Positions 37,688 to 46,590 of a stretch of 64,000 nt of DNA are shown here, one piece after another. A program made the translations under genes and the position numbers. The DNA is from a bacterium. Its GTDB lineage: Bacteria; Pseudomonadota; Gammaproteobacteria; Nevskiales; OUC007. Numbering within the stretch: position 1 is the first letter of the stretch; the number at the start of each line of letters is the position of its first letter. A model generated the notes under the pieces. It had not been told where the DNA came from. It was given only the letters and a program-made list of their open reading frames with translations, and made no database searches. The stretch is from contig JAAFAL010000002.1 in the NCBI GenBank assembly GCA_018222345.1, positions 1-64,000 of the forward strand, written 5' to 3'.

Positions 37688-39064
37688 ATGACTAACCGAG
37701 CCCCGACCCTACAACGCGTCACGTTGTTCATTGCTGCCGCTGCGCTGGCCGCCTGCGGCGGCGACGACAGCGCGCAAGAATGCTCGATCACGGGCCAGAA
37801 CAATTTTGTTTTCCAGCAACTGACTGACGATTACCTGTGGCGTGATTTCGTCAATGCCAGCGCCAACCCGGCCAGCTTCGATTCGCCCGAGGCGCTGCTG
37901 CAGGCGCTTAAACGCCAAGACGGCGCCAGCGGCGGCATCGACGATGTGTATTCGTTCATCACCGACCAGGGCGCGTTCACCAGCTTGCTTGAGGACGGTC
38001 AGTTCACCGGCATTGGCGTGCGTTTTGACTTTGATGACAGCGATGACCATTTCGCCACCTATGTGATCGACGGCAGCCCAGTGGGTAATGCCGGCCTGTT
38101 GCGTGGCGACCTGATCCAGCGCATCAATGGCGTAGCACCTACGGTGGATCGGTCCGGCGACTTCCCGCGCTCCAACATCAGCAGCCTGTTGGGGCCGAAC
38201 GATGAAGGCGTGCCGGTCGAAATCGCGTTCAGCCGCAACGGCGGTGCCACGCAGACCATCAATGTCACCAAGCGCGTCGTCACCATCGACAGCACGCAGG
38301 TGGTCACGCGCACGACGACGGCCGGCGGCGCCGATGTGGGCTACGTGCTGTTCACCAACTTCTTTCGCGCCAAGTCCCGCACCGAGTTGAACAACGCGTT
38401 CACGGCCTTTGCAAACAATGGCGGCGTTGACGAACTGATCCTGGACCTGCGTTACAACGGCGGCGGCGACGTCGCTACCTCGACTGTGCTGGGCAGCCTC
38501 ATCGCCGGAACAGACAACGAAGGTGGCGTGCTCTCCAATGCACAGGCCAACCCGGACCACCCGGAGTACGAATTTATTGAGCGCCTACGGTTTGCCGACA
38601 ACATGGACGGCTTCGCCCAAGCCGCCAGCGCGCTGGACATCAATCGCGTATTTGTCATCACCACGGCATCGAGTTGCTCGGCCAGCGAACTGGTCATCAA
38701 CGGCCTGGAGCCCTATATGGACGTCGTCGTCATCGGCGGCACAACCTGTGGCAAGCCCGTCGGCCAACTCCCGATGAACTTCTGCAACAAAACTGCGGCG
38801 CTGGTGAACTTCCAAACGGTTAACGCCAATGGCCAAGGCGACTACTTCGACGGCATCGCGCCCGACTGCGCTGTTGAAGATGACTGGGCGAATCCCCTGG
38901 ACGTCACCGGCGATACAGGCAATGAAGCGTCAATCCAGCGCGCGCTGAACGTCATCGGCGGTACGGCAACCTGTACCAGCGGTGCCGTGGCGGCGCAGCG
39001 CAAATTCACCGCAGCGCGCCCCAACGTGGTCAACGGCTGGCGGCAGTGGGTGGGCGCTTACTAG
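37688..39064 (+). CDS. S41-family peptidase lipoprotein (C-terminal processing protease-like)
   Basis: 458 residues from ATG 37688. A lipobox (FIAAAALAAC) marks it as a lipoprotein acting in the periplasm. After a 50-residue helical part comes a PDZ-like region (VIDGSPVGNAGLLRGDLIQR), then the tail-specific protease core: DELILDLRYNGGGD, the catalytic Ser in TTASSCSASELVINGL and Lys in GGTTCGKPVGQL. The fold fits CtpA-like S41 proteases. It has several cysteines likely in disulfides. It stands alone between the epimerase and the convergent DUF3429 gene. Substrate is unknown. Confidence 0.92.
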   Translation: MTNRAPTLQRVTLFIAAAALAACGGDDSAQECSITGQNNFVFQQLTDDYLWRDFVNASANPASFDSPEALLQALKRQDGASGGIDDVYSFITDQGAFTSLLEDGQFTGIGVRFDFDDSDDHFATYVIDGSPVGNAGLLRGDLIQRINGVAPTVDRSGDFPRSNISSLLGPNDEGVPVEIAFSRNGGATQTINVTKRVVTIDSTQVVTRTTTAGGADVGYVLFTNFFRAKSRTELNNAFTAFANNGGVDELILDLRYNGGGDVATSTVLGSLIAGTDNEGGVLSNAQANPDHPEYEFIERLRFADNMDGFAQAASALDINRVFVITTASSCSASELVINGLEPYMDVVVIGGTTCGKPVGQLPMNFCNKTAALVNFQTVNANGQGDYFDGIAPDCAVEDDWANPLDVTGDTGNEASIQRALNVIGGTATCTSGAVAAQRKFTAARPNVVNGWRQWVGAY

Positions 39065-39085
39065 TAGGCACCTACTGGGCGTTCG

Positions 39086-39571
39086 CTACGTGTTGGCCAG
39101 CGCCGTCCAGGCCAGTGCCAAGCTACCGATTACAGCGGCGGTAAGCGCCGTGCGCAGCTTGAGATACCAGCGCGGCCACCAGCCGGCCATGAACCACAAC
39201 ACGTCGGCTACATAAACGGCGACGAATGCACCGGCGAGCATCAGCAGCGCAGCAGGCGGTGGCAACAGCAATGCCGGCCAGGCCACCAGCGCTGGCACAA
39301 CACTGGCGATGAGCCGCAGCCAGGCAAAGTCCTGCTTGGCATTGGCCACCCAGCCGCCCCACTGGCAGCCAGCCATGAACGACACGATCACCGCGGCGTA
39401 GATCAGCAGCGCATTCATGGCGTGCGGCGCAATCAGGCCCGTTTCGACGTGGCTGCCAATCGCGCCAATCACGAACGGCAACACACCTGCTGCGCCCAGC
39501 CAATTGGCCGCCGACGGGATGTCGGCGCGCGTGACTGCCGCCGCCTTAACTGTGGCCGGGCCGGCCGTCAC
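39086..39571 (-). CDS. DUF3429 family membrane protein
   Basis: 161 residues from GTG 39571. About five membrane helices are visible, with AANWLGAAGVLPFVIGAIGS first, then LLIYAAVIVSFMAGCQWGGW, WPALLLPPPAALLMLAGAFV and YVADVLWFMAGWWPRWYLKL. The family has no known function but often neighbours photolyase-related genes. Its GTG overlaps the TGA of the photolyase-like gene in GTGA. The same overlap type joins the photolyase-like gene to the upstream DUF2256 gene, so the three are one tightly coupled operon. Confidence 0.88.
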   Translation of the reverse strand: MTAGPATVKAAAVTRADIPSAANWLGAAGVLPFVIGAIGSHVETGLIAPHAMNALLIYAAVIVSFMAGCQWGGWVANAKQDFAWLRLIASVVPALVAWPALLLPPPAALLMLAGAFVAVYVADVLWFMAGWWPRWYLKLRTALTAAVIGSLALAWTALANT

Positions 39572-41106
39572 AAGGCGTCGTCCGCAAGCGCTTCGCGCAG
39601 CCAATTGGCACGGCGCGTGATGGCCGCTTTTTCGCCCGCCGATTTACGGTCGAGATTCTTGAACTGAAAACGCATGCGCTGATTGTCACCCAATTTGTCG
39701 CTGTGGCGGGCGAGAAAATCCCAATACAGCGTGGTGAACGGGCAGGCATCTTCCGTTGTGGCATCCGCCGGGTCGAACTTGCAGCCCGCGCAATAATTGC
39801 TCATGCGCTGGATGTACTTGCCGCTGGCCACATAAGGCTTGGAACCCAGCACACCGCCATCGGCGTATTGGCTCATGCCCAGCGTGTTCGGCAGTTCCAC
39901 CCACTCCACCGCATCGACATAGACGGCCAGATACCAGGCGTGGATTTGCCGTGGCTCAACGCCCAGCAACAGGGCGAACAGGCCGGTCACCATCAGCCGT
40001 TGGATGTGGTGGGCGTAAGCGTGGTCCAGCGTCTGGCCTACCGCATCGGCGAGGCAGGCCATTTGGGTGTCGCCGGTCCAGTACAACGGTGGCAAGTCGC
40101 GCTCGGCGCCCAGCGCGTTGTCGTGCGCAAAATCCGGCATGCGCAACCAGTACAAGCCGCGCACGTACTCACGCCAGCCCAGGATTTGCCGCACAAAGCC
40201 CTCGACCGCTTCAATCGGCGCATCGCCAGCTTCATACGCCGCAACGGCGGCATCAATCACGCTTTGCGGGTGCAGCAGTTTCAGGTTCATCGCCGCCGAC
40301 AACAACGAGTGATACAGCGCATGCTCGCCGGTCCACATCGCGTCCTGATAGCGGCCAAAGTCGGGTAGGCGGTTTTTGATGAAGTCGTCCAAGGCCGCTC
40401 GTGCCTGCGCGGGCGTGACCGGCCACGCGAAGCTGTCCAGTGAACCCGGGTGATCACCAAAGTGCTGCTCGACGGCCTCGAACACTGCACGCGTCGTTTC
40501 ATCCGGCTTGAACGCCGAAGGCCGCGGCAGCTCACCAGGCCCGTGTTTGCCAAAGCTTTTGCGATTGTCGGCGTCAAAGTTCCACTGCCCACCCACCGGC
40601 CCACCGTCGTCCATGAGGATGCGTTTACGCTTGCGCATCCAGCGGTAGAAGTCTTCCATACGGAACAGCTTGCGGCCGTCAGCCCAGCCGCGAAAGTTGT
40701 CCAGCTTGCACAAAAAATGCGGGTCTTCGTGCACCGTCAATGGCACATCGGCGGCTTCGCAGGTGGCCTGCAACAGTTGTTGCACGCGCCAATCGCCGGG
40801 TTGCAAAACCAGCACACGTTCCGGCGCATGGCGGGCCAGGCCGTCGGCCAGCGCGTCGCCCAGCGATGCAAAGTCGTGCTCGCCCAAGCGCAAGTAGTCA
40901 CCGGGCAAGTTGAGGCCTGCATAAAAATGCCGCATGGCGCTCAAAAACAGCGCGGTTCGAGCCTTATGCGACCAAACGTGGGTGGATTCCTCCGCCACTT
41001 CGGCCATCCACACGCGGTCTTGTGCGGCATCGGCCTGGGCTATCAGCGCGTGGTCAGGCGCGAGCTGGTCGCCCAACACCACAATCAGGTGGCGGCAGCC
41101 GCTCAC
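39568..41106 (-). CDS. Iron-sulfur bacterial cryptochrome/photolyase (FeS-BCP, PhrB-like)
   Basis: 512 residues from GTG 41106. The N-terminus [19 protein letters not shown] and the C-terminal half fit the prokaryotic (6-4) photolyase/FeS-BCP group, which carries FAD, a second pigment and a 4Fe-4S cluster. The four cluster cysteines are at residues 351 (QMACLAD), 439 and 442 (NYCAGCKFD) and 455 ([12 protein letters not shown]), one residue offset from those of Agrobacterium PhrB (350, 438, 441, 454). [20 protein letters not shown] and ASGKYIQRM are also typical. It repairs (6-4) DNA lesions in characterised relatives. It sits between DUF2256 and DUF3429 genes with GTGA overlaps on both sides. 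Confidence 0.95.
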   Translation of the reverse strand: MSGCRHLIVVLGDQLAPDHALIAQADAAQDRVWMAEVAEESTHVWSHKARTALFLSAMRHFYAGLNLPGDYLRLGEHDFASLGDALADGLARHAPERVLVLQPGDWRVQQLLQATCEAADVPLTVHEDPHFLCKLDNFRGWADGRKLFRMEDFYRWMRKRKRILMDDGGPVGGQWNFDADNRKSFGKHGPGELPRPSAFKPDETTRAVFEAVEQHFGDHPGSLDSFAWPVTPAQARAALDDFIKNRLPDFGRYQDAMWTGEHALYHSLLSAAMNLKLLHPQSVIDAAVAAYEAGDAPIEAVEGFVRQILGWREYVRGLYWLRMPDFAHDNALGAERDLPPLYWTGDTQMACLADAVGQTLDHAYAHHIQRLMVTGLFALLLGVEPRQIHAWYLAVYVDAVEWVELPNTLGMSQYADGGVLGSKPYVASGKYIQRMSNYCAGCKFDPADATTEDACPFTTLYWDFLARHSDKLGDNQRMRFQFKNLDRKSAGEKAAITRRANWLREALADDAL

Positions 41107-41252
41107 GCGCGCGCCTGCTTGGCGCTGCGCCGGCAGCGCTCGGAACAGTATTTAACCTGCGCCCAATCGCGCGCCCACTTCTTGCGCCACGCAAACGGCT
41201 TGCCACAGGTTTGGCAGGTTTTGTTCGGCAGGTTCGGCTTGTGATGTGCCAT
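41103..41252 (-). CDS. DUF2256 small cysteine-rich protein
   Basis: 49 residues, starting at ATG 41252. The sequence begins [20 protein letters not shown] and continues with WRKKWARDW and [10 protein letters not shown]. Two pairs of Cys (CQTC and CSERC) form a likely zinc site, as in DUF2256. The function is not known. The family often neighbours photolyase-related genes. Its TGA overlaps the GTG of the FeS-photolyase gene (GTGA), and 84 bases separate it from the divergent DUF4139 gene. It is too short for most gene finders to call. Confidence 0.92.
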   Translation of the reverse strand: MAHHKPNLPNKTCQTCGKPFAWRKKWARDWAQVKYCSERCRRSAKQARA

Positions 41253-41336
41253 GCGCGAACACTACCGTGGAGCCCATGCGCGAACCAAGCGTGGTGCGCA
41301 TGGGTCTCAACTTCGATACTAGCCTTGGACACCCGC

Positions 41337-42914
41337 ATGCGCCTGACCACTCTTGTTTGCACCGTTGCGCTGGCCGCCACCACCTTGCCGGCCGCCGCCT
41401 CGACCATTGATCGCGTCGTCGTTTACCCCGGCCAGGCCGAGGTGCATCGGCTGGTGCCCTTGCCCAGTAAACAGGGCGCACAAACTGTCGAGGTGGCGGG
41501 CTTGCCGGTGAGTGTGCGCGCCGAAACCGTGAGCTTGCGGGCGCCGGATGGGGTGGTTGTCGGCAGCATTCGCGGCGAGCGCGTCACCAGCAGCGAACTG
41601 CGCAACCCGCGCGAGGCCGAACTGACCGCCAAACTGCAAACCCTGCAAGACCAACGCACCCGTGCCGAACACGCTAAGCGCGCCGCGCAGCTCAAGCTCG
41701 ACTTCATCCAGCGCTTGGCCACCAAACCCGGCAAGGAAGAAAGCCCGCTGCCAGTGGCGCAGTGGGAATCGGCCTGGGCCGCCGCCCAGCGCGGCGCCGA
41801 GGCGGCGCTGAACGACACCCTGGCGCAAGACATTGCGCTGCGCGATCTGGACGACAAGATTGCCGCCACCAAGCGCGAACTGGCCGGCCTGCAAAGCGAC
41901 CGCCGCGACACCGTGACGCTCACCATCGACCTGACGGCCAGCACCGCAACCCGCGAGCCGCTGCGCCTGCAATACACCGTAGGCGGTGCCAGTTGGCAGC
42001 CCAGTTACCGCGCCGCGCTAGACACAACCGCCGGCAAGCTAGTGCTTGAACACCAAGCCAGCGTGCGGCAGAACACCGGTGAGGATTGGACCAACGTTGC
42101 GCTCGTGCTCGCCACCGGCCGGCCGCGTAGCAACACCGCGATGCCGCAATTGCAGCCCGAGGTCGTGCGCTTGTTCGAACCGCAGCTACAACGCGAAATG
42201 TTGGAGTCGCGGGCCAAGGCGATGCAGGCGCCTGCCGCGATGATTGACGCGGCCGCCGAACAAGCCGCCTACGCCGGCAATCAAATTCAGGTGGATGCAT
42301 TTGCCGCGCGTTACGCCGTGGCCGGCCGCGTGAGCGCCGCCAGCGACAACACCGCGCGCAGTTTCGGCTTTGGCAGCGTCACGCTCGATGCGCCGATTGA
42401 ACTACGCACCACGCCGCAACTCGACACCAGCGCCTATTTGTACGCGACGCTGACAAACACCACCGACACGCCGTTGCCTGCGGGCCGCGTGGAGCTGCTG
42501 CGTGATAGCACGCGTGCGGGCAGTGGGCGCTTGCCCACCTTGCCGCCGGGCGCCGATCACGAACTGGGCTTTGGCGTCGATGAGCGCGTGACCGTGGAGT
42601 TCACTGCACTGCCGGCCACCGAAGACGAAACCCTGTTCCGCGGCCGCGAAGTCGAAACCCGCAGCTTTGTCGCCACGGTGCGTAATGGCCACAGCAGCGG
42701 CTACCCCATGGTGATTTACAGCCGCATTCCGGTCGCTGGCGACGACAACATCAAGGTCAAGGCATTGGGCGCAGCGGCCAAGCCCGACCGCCGCGACATC
42801 GACGACCGCCAAGGCGTGATTGGCTGGGAATGGCAAGCACCAGCAGGCGGAGAAAAACGGCTGGAATGGGGTTACGAACTAAGCTGGCCAGGCGGTAAAA
42901 ACATCACTCGCTAA
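41337..42914 (+). CDS. Exported DUF4139-domain protein (MuiA-like)
   Basis: 525 residues from ATG 41337. Signal peptide TLVCTVALAATTLPAAA is cut before STIDRV. The N-terminal DUF4140 part (STIDRVVVYPGQAEVHRLV) and the large C-terminal DUF4139 beta region (VGGASWQPSYRAALDTTAGK, TLTNTTDTPLPAGRVELLRD, VIGWEWQAPAGGEKRLEWGY) are as in mucoidy-inhibitor MuiA-type proteins. A coiled-coil segment lies around residues 85-185. The role is not well known. The reading upstream of 41337 adds over 100 residues with no family match and overlaps the divergent DUF2256 operon, so I reject it. The 3' end overlaps the convergent gluzincin-like gene by 11 bases. Confidence 0.92.
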   Translation: MRLTTLVCTVALAATTLPAAASTIDRVVVYPGQAEVHRLVPLPSKQGAQTVEVAGLPVSVRAETVSLRAPDGVVVGSIRGERVTSSELRNPREAELTAKLQTLQDQRTRAEHAKRAAQLKLDFIQRLATKPGKEESPLPVAQWESAWAAAQRGAEAALNDTLAQDIALRDLDDKIAATKRELAGLQSDRRDTVTLTIDLTASTATREPLRLQYTVGGASWQPSYRAALDTTAGKLVLEHQASVRQNTGEDWTNVALVLATGRPRSNTAMPQLQPEVVRLFEPQLQREMLESRAKAMQAPAAMIDAAAEQAAYAGNQIQVDAFAARYAVAGRVSAASDNTARSFGFGSVTLDAPIELRTTPQLDTSAYLYATLTNTTDTPLPAGRVELLRDSTRAGSGRLPTLPPGADHELGFGVDERVTVEFTALPATEDETLFRGREVETRSFVATVRNGHSSGYPMVIYSRIPVAGDDNIKVKALGAAAKPDRRDIDDRQGVIGWEWQAPAGGEKRLEWGYELSWPGGKNITR

Positions 42915-44589
42915 GCGCGCCTTCAAGCAACACGATGCGCCGCGGCCTCGGCGGCAATGCCTGGTTGCACGGCACCGGCCATTGTTCGGTGCCGTCGCCC
43001 AGCAAGGCCGGATCGCCACCGCTGCAGGCCGCAGCAATGGCGTCGTATGCCGCGGCACCCGCGGTGCCAACGGCATGTTCATTCACGCGTTCAATCCGAT
43101 AGGTTTCGCCTGGCCTCAGGGCCAGGCAGCCTTCGGCGCCACGAACGACATAGACGCTTTTGTAATTGCGCAGCGGCAGTTGCTTGCCGCAATCACCCTG
43201 TACTAAATGCACGAGCGCGATCTGCACCAGCCGCTCTTGCTGCTCGGGCCGCGGTGGGCCGTCCTGGAATGCAAAGTTGTAACCCGCGGCGGTAAGTTGC
43301 GCGGCAAAGGCCTGCTCGGGTTGGGCAAAGCCTTGCATGGCGAGTTGTTGGCCGAACGCCGCCAGGTCGGGTGACTCTGTCACCAGGCTGACCGCCGCCA
43401 AATAATCATCGACGGTGTATCGGCCATTACCCGCCGATGCGCGGGCGATCAATTGCCGCCAAAGCGCAACCGGGCCGGCACGCTTGGCGATGATGCGCTC
43501 GAAACTGCTGCCGCAATCGTAGTGGGCACCGTATCGGCGGCGCTGGCTGAGCGCGGCGAGCGAATCGCTGCCCAGTTCCAGCACGCAATCATTGAGCGCG
43601 TCGTCGCGAAATTGCCGGACCCGCGCTGCGGGCAAAAAACCCAAATCGGCGATTGCCGCGTCGGCCAGCGCGTCGGCGCTGCCTTCGTGCAACCACCGAT
43701 GCGTGCGGCCGTCGCGGTTGCGGACGATACGGCTGTTCCAGATATGCGCCGATTCATGTGCCACCAACCGCACCAGGCGCGCGTGCAATTCATCGCTACG
43801 CTCGGTCCAGTCGCCCAGCAGCGCAATGTGCACCAGCGCGTTGAGCACGCCGCCGCCAACCGCGCGTTCGCCGTCGGGGTCAACATTGAGCAACAGCGCC
43901 GGCCGCTGCGCAGGGGCCACCCCCAATTGCTCGGTAAACCAGGCCATGGTTGCCGGCAATACCTGCGCGACTGTTTCACGCACCCAGTCGGGCGCGCCGG
44001 GGTCGATGATGCCCAGCGCAGCGGCATCGTCGATCGGCGCTGCCTTGCCAAAATAGGCGTAGGTGCCGCCGCGGCTGTGGGCGTATTCGACCGCCGTTTT
44101 GCTGACGGCGCCGCCGGCCACAACCTGCTCGGCATCACGCGCGTGCAGTTTGAACAACAGGTGCCCCGGCAAGCCGCTTTTGCGCTTGTCGGCCTCGCGC
44201 ATGGGCCGCGCCACCAGGTAGCCGGTGTAGAGCATCAAGCCGCCATCGGAATGCTTGGCGAAAAACTCGTAGGCGTTGTTCAGTGGCGTGGTGTCGGTGG
44301 CGAATTGGATGCTGGCGCCGGCAAATAACGCGCCGTCTTCACGCACCAGGCGGGCAGTGCGGCCCATGGGCTCAAGCCGCAGGCCGGGCGTGGTAATCGT
44401 CCAGCGCTGTCGCACGCCCTCGCCGGGCAGCAAAAAACGCAGCGCTTCGACCGGCTCGGACCATTGGTAGTCGGCCTGCCACTGGCCGTTGCCGAGCGCG
44501 CGCACGTCGATTTGCACGGCTGGCGGTTGCGCGTATGCATGGCTGACGACCACCAGCAGTGCCGCGGCAAAACCAAGTCGTTTCAGCAA
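42904..44589 (-). CDS. Exported gluzincin-like metalloprotein of unknown function
   Basis: 561 residues. A signal peptide (LGFAAALLVVVSHAYA) is cut before QPPAVQID. The first 150 residues are beta-rich. A zinc motif follows: LVAHESAHIWNSRIV (HExxH) with the third ligand 18 residues later in HRWLHEGSADALADA, the gluzincin arrangement also seen in M1 peptidases. Residues after that are helical, ending with a two-Cys tail. I recognise no named family, so a periplasmic peptidase is inferred. It is convergent with the DUF4139 gene (11-base overlap). Confidence 0.82.
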   Translation of the reverse strand: MLKRLGFAAALLVVVSHAYAQPPAVQIDVRALGNGQWQADYQWSEPVEALRFLLPGEGVRQRWTITTPGLRLEPMGRTARLVREDGALFAGASIQFATDTTPLNNAYEFFAKHSDGGLMLYTGYLVARPMREADKRKSGLPGHLLFKLHARDAEQVVAGGAVSKTAVEYAHSRGGTYAYFGKAAPIDDAAALGIIDPGAPDWVRETVAQVLPATMAWFTEQLGVAPAQRPALLLNVDPDGERAVGGGVLNALVHIALLGDWTERSDELHARLVRLVAHESAHIWNSRIVRNRDGRTHRWLHEGSADALADAAIADLGFLPAARVRQFRDDALNDCVLELGSDSLAALSQRRRYGAHYDCGSSFERIIAKRAGPVALWRQLIARASAGNGRYTVDDYLAAVSLVTESPDLAAFGQQLAMQGFAQPEQAFAAQLTAAGYNFAFQDGPPRPEQQERLVQIALVHLVQGDCGKQLPLRNYKSVYVVRGAEGCLALRPGETYRIERVNEHAVGTAGAAAYDAIAAACSGGDPALLGDGTEQWPVPCNQALPPRPRRIVLLEGALSE

Positions 44590-44650
44590 TATCCCAGCCC
44601 GTTGTCGTCCCCTAGCCCAACGTTAAACGATTTACTGGGTCAGGGCTTGC

Positions 44651-45094
44651 CTACGGGAACTCGACGACGCGCCAGTAGTGGTCGATCATTTTCAGCGCCT
44701 CGGCAAAGCTGCTCTCGGTGCGGGCTTTGACGATGTAGCCAGCCACGTGTTTGTCGTAGGCGGCCACGCGATCCTTGTCGTCTGTCGAGGTTGTCAGCAC
44801 GAACACCAGCGCGTGCTTGAGCTCGGGGTCTGCACGGATGACTTCGAGGAATTCCAAGCCATTCATGCGCGGCATGTTGAGATCGAGCAGGATCAGATAC
44901 GGCGGCTCCAGCTTGGTTTTACCGTTCTCGCCGCGCAGCACGTCCAGCGCCTCGACGCCGTCATTGGCCACCACGACCTCGTTGGCCAGGCGCAGCTTGG
45001 AAAATGCGCGCTTGATCGCCATGACGTCGATCTCGTCGTCATCAACGAGCAGAAACTTGACCTCTTTGCCGGGGCTGGCGGGCGTATTGTCCAT
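44651..45094 (-). CDS. Response regulator receiver protein (Rcp1-type)
   Basis: 147 residues with a single REC domain and no output domain. The acidic pocket is VDDDEIDVM, the phospho-acceptor Asp is in LILLDLNMPRMNGLEF, Thr/Ser in VFVLTTSTDD and Lys in GYIVKARTESSF. The extra C-terminal loop fits the Rcp1 type that pairs with phytochrome-like kinases. The start ATG overlaps the histidine-kinase stop by one base (TAATG). It is the last gene of a signalling operon with the kinase and the GGDEF-EAL protein, and likely acts as the kinase's partner. Confidence 0.94.
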   Translation of the reverse strand: MDNTPASPGKEVKFLLVDDDEIDVMAIKRAFSKLRLANEVVVANDGVEALDVLRGENGKTKLEPPYLILLDLNMPRMNGLEFLEVIRADPELKHALVFVLTTSTDDKDRVAAYDKHVAGYIVKARTESSFAEALKMIDHYWRVVEFP

Positions 45095-46590
45095 TATTCA
45101 ACTCCTGTTGGGGCGACAGTTTGTGCGGCGGCGTGCGGGCTGGACGGCCAGTCGATCGTGAAGCAACAACCGCGGGGCTGGCCATCCGCGTCGGTGGTAA
45201 TCGGGCTTGTCAAAGTGATTTTGCCACCGGCGGCGGTAACGATTTTCTTCACCATGGCCAAGCCCATGCCACTGCCCTCGACCTGGTCGCGCGGCTTCAG
45301 CGTTTGGAACATGCCGAACACGCGCTCGTGAAATTCTTCCGGGATGCCAGGGCCATTGTCTTCGACGGCGAAACTGCAACCGTGTTCGTCGGGCGTGGCG
45401 GTTACGGTGATCTGCATACCAGCGGCATCGCCATGTTTGATGGCGTTGCTGACCAGGTTGCGCAGCACTTGCGCGAATGGCGCGCGCGACAGTTCCAGTG
45501 TCGGCCAGTCACCGGAAACGATGATGGTCACGCTGGCTGGCGCATTCATCAGTTCCAGCTCTTCGTCGATCACTTCGCGGGTATCGGTGGGCTGGGCATT
45601 GGCCGCCATGTCGCGGCCTGAGCGCGAATAGGCGAGCAGGTCTTGCAGCAGATGATCCAAGCGGCCGATGCGTGCGCGCAGCATCGTCATATGGGTTTTG
45701 CCTTCGTCGCTCAAGGCATCGCCAGCGTCTTCCTCGATCCAGCCGGCCAGGGTTTCAACGCCGCGCAGCGGTGCGCGCAAATCGTGCGAGGCCACGTAGG
45801 CAAATTGCTGCAACTCGGCATTGGTGCGCTCCAACGCCTCGGAGTTGCTGCGCAACTGCGCCTCGGCAGCGCTGCGGGCGGCAATTTGCTGCTCCAGCCC
45901 GGTGAGCACCTTGAGTAGGCTGCGGATCAGCCAAACCATCAGGCCGCCCAGCAGCACCAGCAGCAAGATCACCGGCAACGCCGCAGACATCAACCGGGCG
46001 TTATCGACCAAGCGCGCGGCAAATTTCGCCGCAAAATCATCCTCGCGGGCACGGTAACGGCTATCTAGCTCGGTGAGGGCCTGTTTGGCCATGCTGTCGT
46101 CAACGCGTACAGCGGCGTCGATATCGACCGGCGCGATGCGTTGGGCGTGCAGGGTCGTCGCCAGGTCTAGCGCCGCCCGGTACGCAGCCAGCATTTGGCC
46201 GATGTCTTCCAACGCACTGTCATCGGCGGCGCTGAGGTCGTCATGCGTGCGCAACTGCGCAAGCAAGGCCTCGGCTTCGTCGAGGTCGCGGGCCACACGC
46301 TTGCGCAACGCAGGTTGACCGCGCAGCACGTAGTTCTTGAAGTCGTGAATGAAGCCGCCATAGCCCAGCGTGCGATACAGCGCGCCCAACTGCGTGCCGT
46401 AACTGGTGTATTCAGCGTGGAAGGCATCCCAACGCTCGCGGGTGTCGGCCATTTGTTGCCAAAGCGTAACGCCCAGCACGGCCAAGCCAACGGTTGCCAG
46501 CATGACTACAACAGCCACCGCCAACCGCAGCCCGCGCAGCCGGCCGCGCGTGGCAAGCTGCTCGCGCAGGCTAGCTCGCGTCGGCTGCAT
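45094..46590 (-). CDS. Membrane sensor histidine kinase
   Basis: 498 residues. Two membrane helices (LAVAVVVMLATVGLAVLG and AALPVILLLVLLGGLMVWLI) enclose a ~150-residue helical periplasmic sensor. After a coiled coil (LEQQIAARSAAEAQLRSNSE) comes the phospho-acceptor FAYVASHDLRAPLRGVETLA, then the ATPase with LRNLVSNAIKHG, DNGPGIPEEF and GSGMGLAMVKKIV. The dimerisation region is of the type found in phytochrome-like kinases, though no chromophore domain is present. The stop overlaps the response regulator start, and its start overlaps the GGDEF-EAL gene's end by 20 bases, so all three are co-expressed. Confidence 0.93.
   Translation of the reverse strand: MQPTRASLREQLATRGRLRGLRLAVAVVVMLATVGLAVLGVTLWQQMADTRERWDAFHAEYTSYGTQLGALYRTLGYGGFIHDFKNYVLRGQPALRKRVARDLDEAEALLAQLRTHDDLSAADDSALEDIGQMLAAYRAALDLATTLHAQRIAPVDIDAAVRVDDSMAKQALTELDSRYRAREDDFAAKFAARLVDNARLMSAALPVILLLVLLGGLMVWLIRSLLKVLTGLEQQIAARSAAEAQLRSNSEALERTNAELQQFAYVASHDLRAPLRGVETLAGWIEEDAGDALSDEGKTHMTMLRARIGRLDHLLQDLLAYSRSGRDMAANAQPTDTREVIDEELELMNAPASVTIIVSGDWPTLELSRAPFAQVLRNLVSNAIKHGDAAGMQITVTATPDEHGCSFAVEDNGPGIPEEFHERVFGMFQTLKPRDQVEGSGMGLAMVKKIVTAAGGKITLTSPITTDADGQPRGCCFTIDWPSSPHAAAQTVAPTGVE

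Noticed and set aside
41022-41336. N-terminal extension of the DUF4139 protein
   Set aside because: It would run antisense across the DUF2256 gene and place over 100 unrelated residues before a clear signal peptide.
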